Shown one piece after another: positions 1-9,922 of a DNA stretch of 64,000 bases. A program made the position numbers and the translations under genes. The notes under the pieces are model-generated. The model did no database searches. It was given only the letters and a program-made list of their open reading frames with translations, and was not told the origin of the DNA. The stretch is from NCBI GenBank assembly GCA_022495005.1, contig JAGYXB010001062.1, forward strand, positions 930,001 through 994,000. Direction: 5' to 3'. Each line of letters opens with the position of its first letter. The first letter of the stretch is position 1. The DNA comes from Rhyacophila brunnea (taxonomy: Eukaryota > Arthropoda > Insecta > Trichoptera > Rhyacophilidae).

Positions 1-215
1 TATTTTTTTAACACGTGAGAGAAGAAAAAATATATTTTGATCGGCTCATTTTTACTTCTAAATTAATCGCAAAAACTTTTGGTCTGCTGCTTCTAATGTA
101 CTTGAAATAAGACCCGTTGGGTAAAGTTGCGACCAACCCAACCTGGCAGCCGTATTCGATCTTCGTGTGTACATACTTTCACCAGGGTCGCGCGATCTGT
201 GTAGGTACTTTAGGA

Positions 216-471
216 CAGCGGTCCCCAACCGGTGGTCCCTGAGAGAATTTTGGTGGTCCGCAGAGTAATTTAAATATGTTTGCAATTTTCGTATTTATTG
301 AAAAGTCATTGAAACCAAGAATCCAACAGCTTGTTTCAAACAAGCAGCAACAAATTTTACACCGATTATCTTTCTGTTATGTTACCTGTAATTAATCTTT
401 AATGCACCTCTATGTCGACGTTGAATTCATATTAAAGTAATGATTGTAACGAATATCTGTGTTATATTATA
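216..471 (+). mobile_element. hAT left-end relic
   Basis: Begins with CAGCGGTCCCCAACCGGTGG, the style of terminus seen on many hAT elements, followed by a GTGGTCC-type subterminal word. No matching right end is visible. A similar GTGGTCCGCGG word recurs near 977, beyond a younger inserted element, so the old copy may continue to about 1000. Seen: terminus and subterminal words. Inferred: superfamily. Confidence 0.5.
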
Positions 472-479
472 TTGATATA

Positions 480-929
480 CAGTGACGTCCCGTGGGGGTA
501 AGGAGATTGAGCGTCGCTTGGGGGCGGTAGTTACCCGAAGGGCGGCAAATCGAGAAGAATCATTATTTATATATAGAAATAGCTAAGCTTAGTAATAACG
601 GAAATATCTTTCCATTAAAAAGTTAATAGGTACATACCTACGTACATAATTTAAAATTTATCCAAATATGATATTGCTAAAAGTGGAAAATGTCAGGCGT
701 ATTTTTAAATGTACCTATCTGAAAACGTAGACATTGTCTATTGAAGCAGATATGGCATTCAAATTAGATTTAGTGGTATAGGTATATTTATCATGTTAGT
801 AATGTATCCATACAACACATTTCTTAGATATTGGAGTCATGAAAGGATGCTAAAAAGTACTGTAAGTATAAAAAATTTGCGGCATTTTGGCACTGCCTAG
901 GGGCGGCATTTTGTCTAGGAACGTCACTG
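480..929. mobile_element. non-autonomous hAT element with perfect 8-bp target duplication
   Basis: Starts CAGTGACGTCCC and ends GGAACGTCACTG, giving a short terminal inverted repeat. It is flanked on both sides by the identical octamer TTGATATA (472-479 and 930-937). An 8-bp duplication with CAG...CTG ends is the hAT signature. The interior is AT-rich, has no transposase and contains GGGGGCGG-type words near both ends. It seems to sit inside an older hAT relic. Confidence 0.85.
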
Positions 930-937
930 TTGATATA

Positions 938-1864
938 TCGAATTTTTAACAAGTGTGGAAAAAATACGTGGCAGTGGTCCGCGGGATTCATGGGATTCAT
1001 TCATTTACGGGATTTCTGTTCGAAAGAAATATGAATTCGAGACACTGTTGATGATTTGATGAGTAATGATGACATTATGACAAATACGCTGGTGTCTGCA
1101 CAGAATAGTAGTCTTCCTATGTCCGAATGTAATTTTACGTCAGGGTTATTAGTATTCTGTATTTAAAATTAGTATCATACTTTATTTCAATTTAATAAAT
1201 TAATAATATATGATGTCGATAAATGAGAAGACAGTAGTAAAAGCTGATACTAAAAGTGCATTTCTTCGTTGTCAGTGGTGTAAACTGTAAAGGACCTCCT
1301 TGCGCAACTAAACGTGTTTACGGCTATAACTCCAGTCGCCATAAACTCCTCATTACGGCGTATGCACCTGATAACAACGTTGTCGTTCGTGTTATTTTAT
1401 TTTATTACGATCCCTGCGTGACCAAACGATCTATTCCATATAAAGAAACTTTTCAAGCTATCGCCCTAACTACTTGTTCGGTGACCATTTTGTCTCTAAT
1501 ATGGGGGAACGGTCGCAGATTTGCAGAACCACACTCCGTTTAGTAAAGTTTATCCAAAGTTTTGCTTGAATTACGGCACTTACTCGGTCTCGTAAAAACA
1601 ATGCTAGAAGTCTGTCGGACAAAATAAAACACTTTTCAAAAACAAACAGTTCGGTTTATACTTACTTTATAGTTTAAACTTGAAATTTGTATTAAAATTT
1701 GTAACATTTGCCGTACACTAGAGATTGCAATCCTAATTTTCCCGACGAAAAAAGTGTTGCCTGGTACTGACATAACATGATACATACATATATGTAAATT
1801 TATACCAACAAAAATACACAAGAAATTTCACATTTAGTAGGTACCTAGCTATTCTAGCATCTAA
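938..1864. other. no supported gene; one unassigned open frame
   Basis: AT-rich sequence. A 95-codon frame (1256-1543, +) is open and somewhat GC-richer than its surroundings, but it matches nothing I recognise. A CAGTGGTGTAAACTG word within it near 1274 suggests it may be the end of another decayed DNA transposon rather than a gene. Confidence 0.4.
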
Positions 1865-2205
1865 GGCCCATTTCAGACGGGACACCGGTGTCACGCTCGA
1901 TATAATATAGGAGGCCTTTGTATTCGAATAAAGGGGCATTTGTGTAATGTTTATGAACGCCTCAGAGCTAATGAGTCAACGCGTAATTTCGCGTTATAAA
2001 TTAGAACATAAAACTGGCTGCGGTAATAAAAACAAGTGTATCGGCGGCTTGAGAATGTAGCGGCCGACGGAAAAGTGTACTGGACACGCGTTGACTCATT
2101 AGCTCTGAGGCGTTCATAAACATTATATAAAGGCCTCTTTATTCGAATACAAAGGTCTCCTATAGTATGTCGAGCGCGACGCCGGTGTCCCGTCTGAATC
2201 GGCCC
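1865..2205. mobile_element. long-inverted-repeat MITE, family A, copy 1
   Basis: Two arms of about 118 bp (from GGCCCATTTCAGACGGGAC on the left; mirrored by GTCCCGTCTGAATCGGCC on the right) enclose a centre of about 100 bp. Both arms contain the words AGAGCTAATGAGTCAACGCG and TATTCGAATA. CTAA (or TAA) flanks both sides as a probable target duplication. A second copy at 12960-13277 shares both arms and the centre, including CGGCGGCTTGAGAATGTAGC. A short 3-4 bp duplication with GGCC ends could fit PIF/Harbinger, but the class is not settled. Confidence 0.85.
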
Positions 2206-3667
2206 TAATATTTCCTTGGCTGATGATTTAGTATGAATGTTTTTTCACTACGCACCTAGAGATTTCGTGAAATTTAATACATTACCTTTATATACTACTT
2301 ATCCGATTTCATTTAAGTGCACGTCTTTAGTTGACAATAACATGTCTTTTTGATAATACAAAGTAATCCGACATCAAATTCAACGAGATACCGGTAATGA
2401 AAATCCCAATGTGGATCAATCATCAGTCATCACACTGAAATCATATGTTTTTTTACGATTATTATAATTATTATTTTTTTTATGGATGCTTTCAATTCTT
2501 AAGTTCGGATATTGCGAAAAATACAATGTAAAACATATTTTTGTCGATTGTATGATTACACTGACAGCAGACGACTGTCCGCAAAGTCTACATTTTGTAT
2601 ACCTACACGCTGATTAGAGTCGTTACTTGCGACCTCCACTGCGGTATCCTCCACGGTCCTCCATCGTTATTTTCTGCACTCCACAAATTCTGAGGGTCAT
2701 TGCGTCCTATAGCTGTTCACTCCAACAAGTCGGAATCCTTCAGACGCTATGTATGCGTTTCTTTTACATATAGCAATTGTAATATTGTTCAATAAGTTAG
2801 TAACCTTCTTATGAAAACTATAATAAGTATACCTATTCAAGTCAATATGTAAAATTTATTAAATACCTAAGTAATGTTTGGTAGGGATGTTCAATTCTGT
2901 CAAATATATCGATTCATATAAGTAATAACAATTGCAATAGAAATCATTTTTAATAATATTAAAACAACTCATGTACTTACTTAATATCAGCAAACAAAAA
3001 ACTTAACCGTTCCGAATTCTGAAATAACACTGAAAACTATCATTATAGCGCCTGTACACAAGCATGGCAGCAATAGTGTATATTTTAAACTATCGTGACA
3101 ATAACTTTGTACACGTTAAAGTGCTCTGTCTGTCCGTAAAACTGTCTCTCCAATCTCCTTCTTCAAGAGTAAGTGAGACGTGATGTTATCATTTTATAGT
3201 ACTATTTGACAGGTCGTAAAAATCGGTTAACCTCAAAATGAGTCTCTCCGTGGTGTAGTTAGTTTTTTTCCCCAACAGGTTCGCCATTATCGTTATACTG
3301 CGCAGGCGCAGATCGAAAAAATCCCAACTCTCGCATAAAAATTCAAAAATTCAGAAGCTTCCGAACTTTTTTGATTCATGCATGCAATCATTGCAATCTT
3401 GAAACTGCAGGTAATACATGTTTACACGTACATTTTCTTGTTATGGCCGCGATAATACGTACTCTCAGCAGTAAATCCATTCACGTGTAAACGAGGTATT
3501 AGTAAGTTTATTTTTTTTGACCATGCCGTGTTTACCGAAATTGCTGGATAGTCGATAGGTACCATTTAACACTAATAAATGAACAGCCCCGACTGTCTTA
3601 CGAATCGTCAAAAACTGTGTGCGTGTTAAACCTATGCGAATTTAGTGAAGAACCTATCCTATAGGTA
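2206..3667. other. unannotated AT-rich DNA
   Basis: I see no coding region, no RNA gene and no element with clear ends. The short GC-richer patch near 2580-2740 has no open frame of note. Confidence 0.4.
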
Positions 3668-4967
3668 CGAGGGTGGGTCAATAATTCCTTAGAAAAAAGC
3701 ATTAAAACAGGTTTTATTTTTGTATTTTTTTTTTATTTCTCAACATAATTTCCTTGGAGCTCAATACACTTGGTTAAACGTTTCTCAATTTTTTTTAAAC
3801 CGTCAGAAAATAAGTTTTCGGAAGGTCCTCAAAATAAGCATTTGTCCGATCGATGGCTTCTTCATTTGAAAAAAAACGTTGTCCACTTAGCCATTTTTTT
3901 AAGTTTGGGAAAAGGAAAAAGTCACTGGGGGCTAAATCTGGCGAATACGGTGGGTGGTCGACCAATTCGAACTTTAATTCTTCAATTTTAGCCATTGATC
4001 GTAAACATGTGTGAACACGGGCATTATCCTGATGAAAGAGGATTTTTTTCCTGTTTAAATGAGGCCGTTTTTCTTCAATTTTGTTTTTTAGCTGGTCCAA
4101 TAAAGATGCATAATAATCCCCTGTTATTGTTTTCCTTTTTCCAAATAGTCAACGAAAATAATTTCACGTGCATCCCAAAATACAGTAGCCATAACCTTAC
4201 CAGCTGATTTTGCGGTTTTCGCCTTCTTTGGACATGGTTTGTCTTCGCAATCCACTGCTTTGACTGTTCTTTCGTCTCGGGAGTATAGTGGTGTATCTAT
4301 GTTTCATCTACAGTCACAAAGCGACGAAAAAATTCATCCGGATTGCGTTGCATGAGCGACAACAGGGCTTTAGAGGCCACCACCCTATTGCGTTTATTGT
4401 CGACTGTGAGCAAACGCGGCACCCATCTTGCAGAAATTTTTTCATGCCCAATTTGTCATGTAAAATAGAAATGACGCTGCCTTTTGAGATCCCTGTAACC
4501 TCAATTATCTCACTCAACTTTAATCTTCGGTCACTTAACACCATATCGTGGATTTTATTGATCATTTCTGGTGTAGTCACCTCTACAGGACGTCCTGAGC
4601 GTAGTTCATCCTTTGTTGATGTACGACCACGTTTAAATTCATTTAACCAGTTATAAATAGTTGCAAGTGAAGGAGCAGATATGCCGTGAACTAAATCCAA
4701 CTCATTTTTTATTTCCTATGATGTTAACCCTTTTATATTAAAATGTTTAATAACAACTCTAAACTCAATTTTCTCCATTTTCCATTTTTCCATTTTCCAC
4801 AAGCAAAATTTTTTTTTAAATGTACGAGAAACACACAACAACCCGACCAATCTGATTGAAACTTCGCAGCATACTGAATCGGTAGTGCCGCTGCATGAAA
4901 ATAAACCGCTTGCAGTACTAGTCGCGCCACCTGTCGGCTTTTCTAAGGACTTATTGACCCACCCTCG
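3668..4967 (-). mobile_element. complete mariner element (degenerate)
   Basis: A 1,300-bp unit with inverted ends CGAGGGTGGGTCAATAATTC (left) and GACTTATTGACCCACCCTCG (right), each abutted by TA (3666-3667 and 4968-4969), the mariner target duplication. Length, ends, TA sites and the enclosed transposase reading on the minus strand all agree with a full-length Tc1/mariner-superfamily mariner. Copy decay is confined to point changes and small indels, so the element is structurally whole but inactive. Confidence 0.97.
3733..4778 (-). pseudogene. mariner transposase pseudogene
   Basis: Spans the position of a normal transposase of about 345 residues. The start is the ATG at 4778-4776 (peptide MEKIEFRVV) and the last codons read GNYVEK before a TAA at 3735-3733. 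The N-terminal helix-turn-helix region is visible (SLATIYNWLNEFKRG, then STKDELRSGRPVEVTTPEM). The catalytic triad can be located: D in TVDET, D in HQDNARVHT, and D in DLAPSDFF, with 34 residues between the second and third, so DD34D. Defects: an in-frame stop near codon 20 (GLTS-stop-E), a stop replacing the Trp after TVDET, and at least two frameshifts between that point and the LLDQLKNKIEE block. It cannot make an active enzyme. Confidence 0.95.
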
Positions 4968-4969
4968 TA

Positions 4970-5987
4970 AGTTGATTCAGTAGTCATTTCATTATTTTTA
5001 AAATTGTAAGTAATAATAATTCTTAACTCTTAGGCGTAAAACCCACTTAACGCAGCAAGTGTGGCTCTCGCGCAAAATTTCACAAGTGGCGCGTAAATCA
5101 ACGAAAATACAACGTAATCAAATACGCCAGTGCCCACTGGATTTGACGACGCATTATGCGCGCCCGCCCCATGAGTCATCATTTTTTGGCATCTCGGCGA
5201 TACGAATGAACGAACATACAACGTTTCCATTCATTGAAAACGGCGAGCAAGATCATGCTCCTCGAAGCGTCGTCGATGCGACGGGCGAGAAGCCATTATT
5301 TAAGAACAGCGAACTCTTTGTTTAGTTATTGCGTGTCCGATTTTAATTACAAGCCCCAAAAAATGTAATAATATTTTTATTGCTTTGTTATGACTGTTAT
5401 GAGAGACGCTGATAATAATAATTATTTTGTGCTGCTTGAGCCCCTTATTACATAGGTGAAGGGTAATGCGCGGGTGGGAGGGGGCCTACTCAGTAGTGAG
5501 CGCGTCGAGCGCTTTTTTGGTGGGCTTTATGCCTTACCTACACTGCCCATGGTTAACTATAAAAATACACATTTACAACGATGTAACGATTATTTATATT
5601 CAATTCGCTTGAGTTTAAATAAAATCGATTAAGTCGAGATCAAGAGTAAGTTTTAAAACAGAAAGGCTTCTCTCCATCACTTAATACATATTATTAATAT
5701 ATACCTACCTACGCATACAAATAATGATGGATGCAGTTTTGATGCGTTTTCAGATACATAATACTTTTTATTTGCTTCTTTGACCATTGTTCAAATTAAA
5801 AATAATAAAGTTATTTTGGTCTAATTTGAACTTATTTCAAAGACTGACCGTTGTGTCGGTCTGCTTCTTACCTACTCATAATAATCGATTGTAATCACTG
5901 TAATCAGTAATCTTAAATCCCTAAGTGTTTGATAATCACGTAAACTACGTACTAGCTACTCATTTGTAGCTATTCCATATTATAATG
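4970..5987. other. no recognised gene; GC-richer patch
   Basis: Around 5040-5320 the base composition rises and frames on both strands stay open (88 codons + at 5059-5325; 66 codons - at 5030-5230). Neither resembles a protein I know, and mutual overlap argues for composition rather than coding. The rest is AT-rich with nothing supported. Confidence 0.35.
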
Positions 5988-6332
5988 CAGGGGTTCCCAA
6001 CCCCGTGCCCGCGGGCACCATGGCGCCCGCGGAACGATTCGTATGTGCCCGCCACTATTCGACAGAGACAGAATTTTCACGCTAGACTGACACACGCAGA
6101 AAACCCGAAGTAAACGAACGCCACGAACTGAGCCAATGCAATTTGAATAATAGTTTTATTATTTTGAAAAATATTTGTTTATTATTTATTAATAAATTAT
6201 GAATATAAGAAAATAAATTATGGGAAAATGAGAAGTTATGGAAGGAGTTTGTCGATTAAAAATAGGTGGTGCCCGCCACCCTACCGATATTTTAGAATGT
6301 GATTTAGAGTACAAAAAGGTTGGGAACCCCTG
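5988..6332. mobile_element. short non-autonomous hAT element
   Basis: 345 bp with perfect 15-bp inverted ends, CAGGGGTTCCCAACC and GGTTGGGAACCCCTG. The flanking octamers are TTATAATG and ATATAACG, six of eight matching, consistent with an aged hAT target duplication. GTGCCCGC words lie just inside each end. The interior has no coding capacity. Confidence 0.88.
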
Positions 6333-8599
6333 ATATAACGTAAGTGTTATGCTCTTATGCAGTATTAATAAGTCGTATTCATTACATTGGAAGCATGCAA
6401 CGAGAGAGTTAGTCGGTTTTTGTAGCAGTATCGTGTCGACTAAAACTTTTTAAAAGAATTCCCCGCTCGTATCAAATTTCTTTAATGCCTTATGTCGTTT
6501 TCTCACTTTTATATTCACCATTTCAGTGGTGATGGGAGAATTAAATTTGTGGTAGCTGCATTTTGTAACCGCACACTTTAAAAACATTATCTATTCCCAG
6601 CTGTTTTTTTCCTTTGGCCAGGTATTATTTTCAATTCTGCGTTACATGCTATATCGACACATTTTTCATTTATGCTATAAATTTATGCAACTACCTATTC
6701 ATTTACTTTCCTTATTTAGCTGTGTCATTCGAACCGGTTGTAAAAATACAATTCGGTTTGTGAACCGGTTGTCAGCATGAAATCAGTACGAAATATGTGC
6801 CCTATCTAATTCGGTAAACGCAATCAAAATCCTTGAAAAATAGCATTATGACGATGTACCCAACTGCATTAGAACTGAATGTAGGTATTACCGAAAATAA
6901 ATGACTGATTTTTTCTCACCGGAGATGTATTTTTAAACAGTTTCCTCCTCTTGTGGCAAGTTTGGATTTCCAACCTATTTCATCATAGAATACTATCGAA
7001 TTTTCAAAGCAACTATACCATAACTTAAATTTGTCATGCAGATATCTTCCAAAATATAAACCAATCGTTAGAAAATTAAAATGTGTATTCGTATTTATTA
7101 ATTATTATGTCAGTAAGTGATTATTTAATAATTTAATTGTAAGAAACAAATTTAAATATTAGATACTTACCCACTTAATCTACAAAAATTAATATAGGTC
7201 GGGGATGAATTCGTCTCCCCTGAACTAATGGTCAATAATTGATGTAATTTATTGTAATTATTGTAGACATTTTGTTTAATTGTAAATAACTGAAAAACTC
7301 AAACACATCCTTGTATTTATTACATGGTTAGTTTCACAGAACAGATAATAAATAGAATACCGATAGGCTATATTCAATACGCCGCATGTTGATGCAGTGT
7401 TTTTAATGTGTGAGCAATGTGTTTAACCGAGAGCAGTTTTCAGTATTCGACGTAAAACGTATTCTTGACACGTGTGTAAGTTTAACCCGGATTCTTCCTT
7501 ACTCGAGTCTGTTACCTGCTATCGCCTTACCCGTTATGTATTTCAGTTCCCATTATTTCTGAGTTCCCTGGTTAGTTTAGTAGGCCTTCCACACTATCTA
7601 CCTATATGTTGCTTCCAAATAATTTTCATTTAATGTTGGTATCGAAAATAATTCATCAGTTTACTTAGATATAAGGGAAGGGCAATAGCTTTCATATTAC
7701 TGTGTTCATTACGAAAACATTAAAATCCTTTATGGACAATGGGTTCTTTTGAAACGCAATTATCTCCAGTATGCTCTGAAATGAGAATTATTATTGTTTG
7801 CAGCTTTTTGTTCAACATTTTCTTGTCGTTTCTTCTTCAAAGGCGTGAAATGCCCATCCATAGACTGGGTGTACAACTGTACACTAATGTAATAATCGCT
7901 CCTCGATGGGTGAGCTCTAATGCAATTCGGTGTTCGATAAACTCTATGCATAGATATACATGCGAACCGTTATACATTCATGGTGTCGACTTAATAAACT
8001 TTTCCCAAAATCATTTATTTACTCTAATTATAAAAAATCTTCCCAAAAAACATACATCTATCTGCGTGTACAAGTAATATCCTTCACTCATTGTTAGATT
8101 AAAATTAATTAGATAAGTAGGTACGATGACTACTGTAATAGTAATTCTTAGTTCTTTTATAATAATGATTTTTATTATAATTAAGTCTGTTTTATAGTTA
8201 AATAAATATGCCACTCGCTTGACGTATTACGTAAACGTACCAAAGAATTTTCATTTCTTTTTTTAACGGTGGCATTGATTAAAAATAATTTCACGCATCC
8301 AGAGTTTCAGATTATACTCATATCAACGCTAAACTTTCGTTGATTTTGATACTCCTATATCACGATTATAAGTTTTTTAGATCCTTACATCAATAATGGC
8401 TAACTTTTAATCACGTTTTATCATTCATACAACACTCTCTCAAATAGGTACAACATCTCGATATTAAAGCTGACACATTTTCAGAATAGTTCAAACTTCA
8501 AAGAAATCTTCTGATGAAAATCGGAATGTAGATAGAGTTCATAAGTAATTAAAACCCTTATTGTAATGTAGGTAGAGTTAAGTTTGCAATCACATTCTT
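6333..8599. other. unannotated AT-rich DNA
   Basis: No gene, RNA or element with defined ends was recognised. The 112-codon frame at 7739-8077 (+) is AT-driven and overlaps another on the opposite strand. Confidence 0.4.
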
Positions 8600-9140
8600 C
8601 TGTTTTCTGTACCATATCCGTTGTCTGACGTCGGCTATGATTTCGACTATTTTCTCCTGGCTGTCTCTGGTCTAACTAGAGATAGAGTGCTGAGCTCAAG
8701 CCAGCTTCTAAGATTCTTGAGCAAGGACGCTCTTCTTCTTTCATGGTCTCGCATATCGGAGATCTTTCCTTGAATGATACGATGTAGAAGGATTTGATAT
8801 TTCTCTGGATGCAGCATAATGTGGCCAAAGTATTTTTCACCCTCGACATTCGTAACTTTGTCTTTCCAGCTGATATGGAGTATGCTCTGTACTCGTACAT
8901 TTTGAAAGCTTAAAGTTTTCTGAACGTTGTTTCTGTCAGTGTCCGCGGTTAGAGACGGACAAGTTTAACGTGAGGCTCCGCGGCGTAGCTGCCGCGTTGC
9001 CTCTACACTCCATAAGACTGAAAAGACAGCAACTTACCATTAGCGAGTCTCGGGTGTAGGTCGTGGCTACGTAGTATTTTCCTCAGTCGTGTAAAAGCAG
9101 TCTTGGCCTTATTGACTCGGCATTTCAGTTCAATGGTATG
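8600..9140 (-). pseudogene. LINE reverse-transcriptase C-terminal fragment
   Basis: Read on the minus strand, this encodes the region downstream of the reverse-transcriptase core of a non-LTR retrotransposon. The upstream segment reads RINKAKTAFTRLRKILRS, followed after frameshifts by VQSILHISWKDKVTNVEG, EKYFGHIMLHPEKYQILLHR and RRRASLLKNLRSWLELS, ending at a stop after ETARRK. The order 'arginine-rich ILxIxW - DKVTNxE - YFGHIMxHPEKY - GRRRxSWLKNLRxW' is typical of LINE polymerase tails in animal genomes. The frame shifts at least twice, and about 120 bp around 8940-9010 is not readable as protein. No 5' part of the LINE is present, consistent with a truncated insertion. Clade (CR1/Jockey/I-like) cannot be decided by eye. 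Confidence 0.82.
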
Positions 9141-9263
9141 CCCCCAACTATATTAATATGTTTACATTTATATATTTATCTGTTAACGAAAGAATTGAAC
9201 TTGTATGAGCAGACCATGATAGTTTTGTGGCCAGATATTTACCGGAGTCTGGTAATTATCACA

Positions 9264-9573
9264 TGTGGGTCTATTCTATGCTTATCGACCGCTAAAGTGA
9301 TAAAGTGAAAAATATTATCAAACTTAGGGTAGGTTTGTATCAAAATATTAGCACTTATTGTAACAATTACACGTAGCCGGTTTTTATTGTTGCAATAAGT
9401 GCGATATTTTAACAGCAGCAAGATAGGTGCTGTTAAAATATAGCACTTATTGCAACAATAAAAACCGGCTTCGTGTAATTGTTACAATAAGTGCTAATAT
9501 TTTGATACAAACCTACCCTAAGTTTGATACTATTTATCAATTTAGTGTTCGATAAGTATAGAATAGACCCACA
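9264..9573. mobile_element. near-perfect hairpin (foldback MITE), 310 bp
   Basis: The left half (from TGTGGGTCTATTCTATGCTT) is almost the exact reverse complement of the right half (ending GTATAGAATAGACCCACA). The arms are about 150 bp, with only a few mismatches and one small gap near the outer third. The apical loop is about 10 nt (GCAAGATAGG at 9421). No clear target duplication was found and there is no coding capacity. Confidence 0.9.
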
Positions 9574-9713
9574 GATGTGTCCACTTAATACGGCAACGTA
9601 GGTGTTATGCATATTTTATTAATACATTGATATCACGTGGACCAAGGAGATGTATCAACAAACTAATAGTATTTTAAAACACAGATCTGGCATCCCCCTC
9701 ACCAACTGTTCAC

Positions 9714-9914
9714 CAGTAGCGAAGGGTGGAGGTAAGCTGTTAAGATTCAACATAAGTATTGCACACTAAACTTGAACAAACATTGAATTTTAAAAACTAA
9801 CAAACACCATCTGAAAATTGTAGTATTAGTTCAATAAAAACAAATACGTATGACTAATAAAGTTTAATGTGCACTATTTATGGCGGATCCAGCCTACCTC
9901 CTCCTTCGCTACTG
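9714..9914. mobile_element. hAT MITE, family CAGTGGCGAAGG, 201-bp copy
   Basis: Ends CAGTAGCGAAGGGTGGAGGT and CCTCCTCCTTCGCTACTG, flanked by the perfect octamer duplication CTGTTCAC (9706-9713 and 9915-9922). Related copies lie at 37638-38220 and 56159 onward. They share the subterminal words ACTAACxAACACCATCTG and GTTCAATAAAAACAAATAC. Confidence 0.93.
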
Positions 9915-9922
9915 CTGTTCAC

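Noticed and set aside
1256..1543. Small protein gene of 95 codons
   Set aside because: No splice context, no recognisable domain and a transposon-like terminus word within it. Kept only as an unassigned frame in the gap note.
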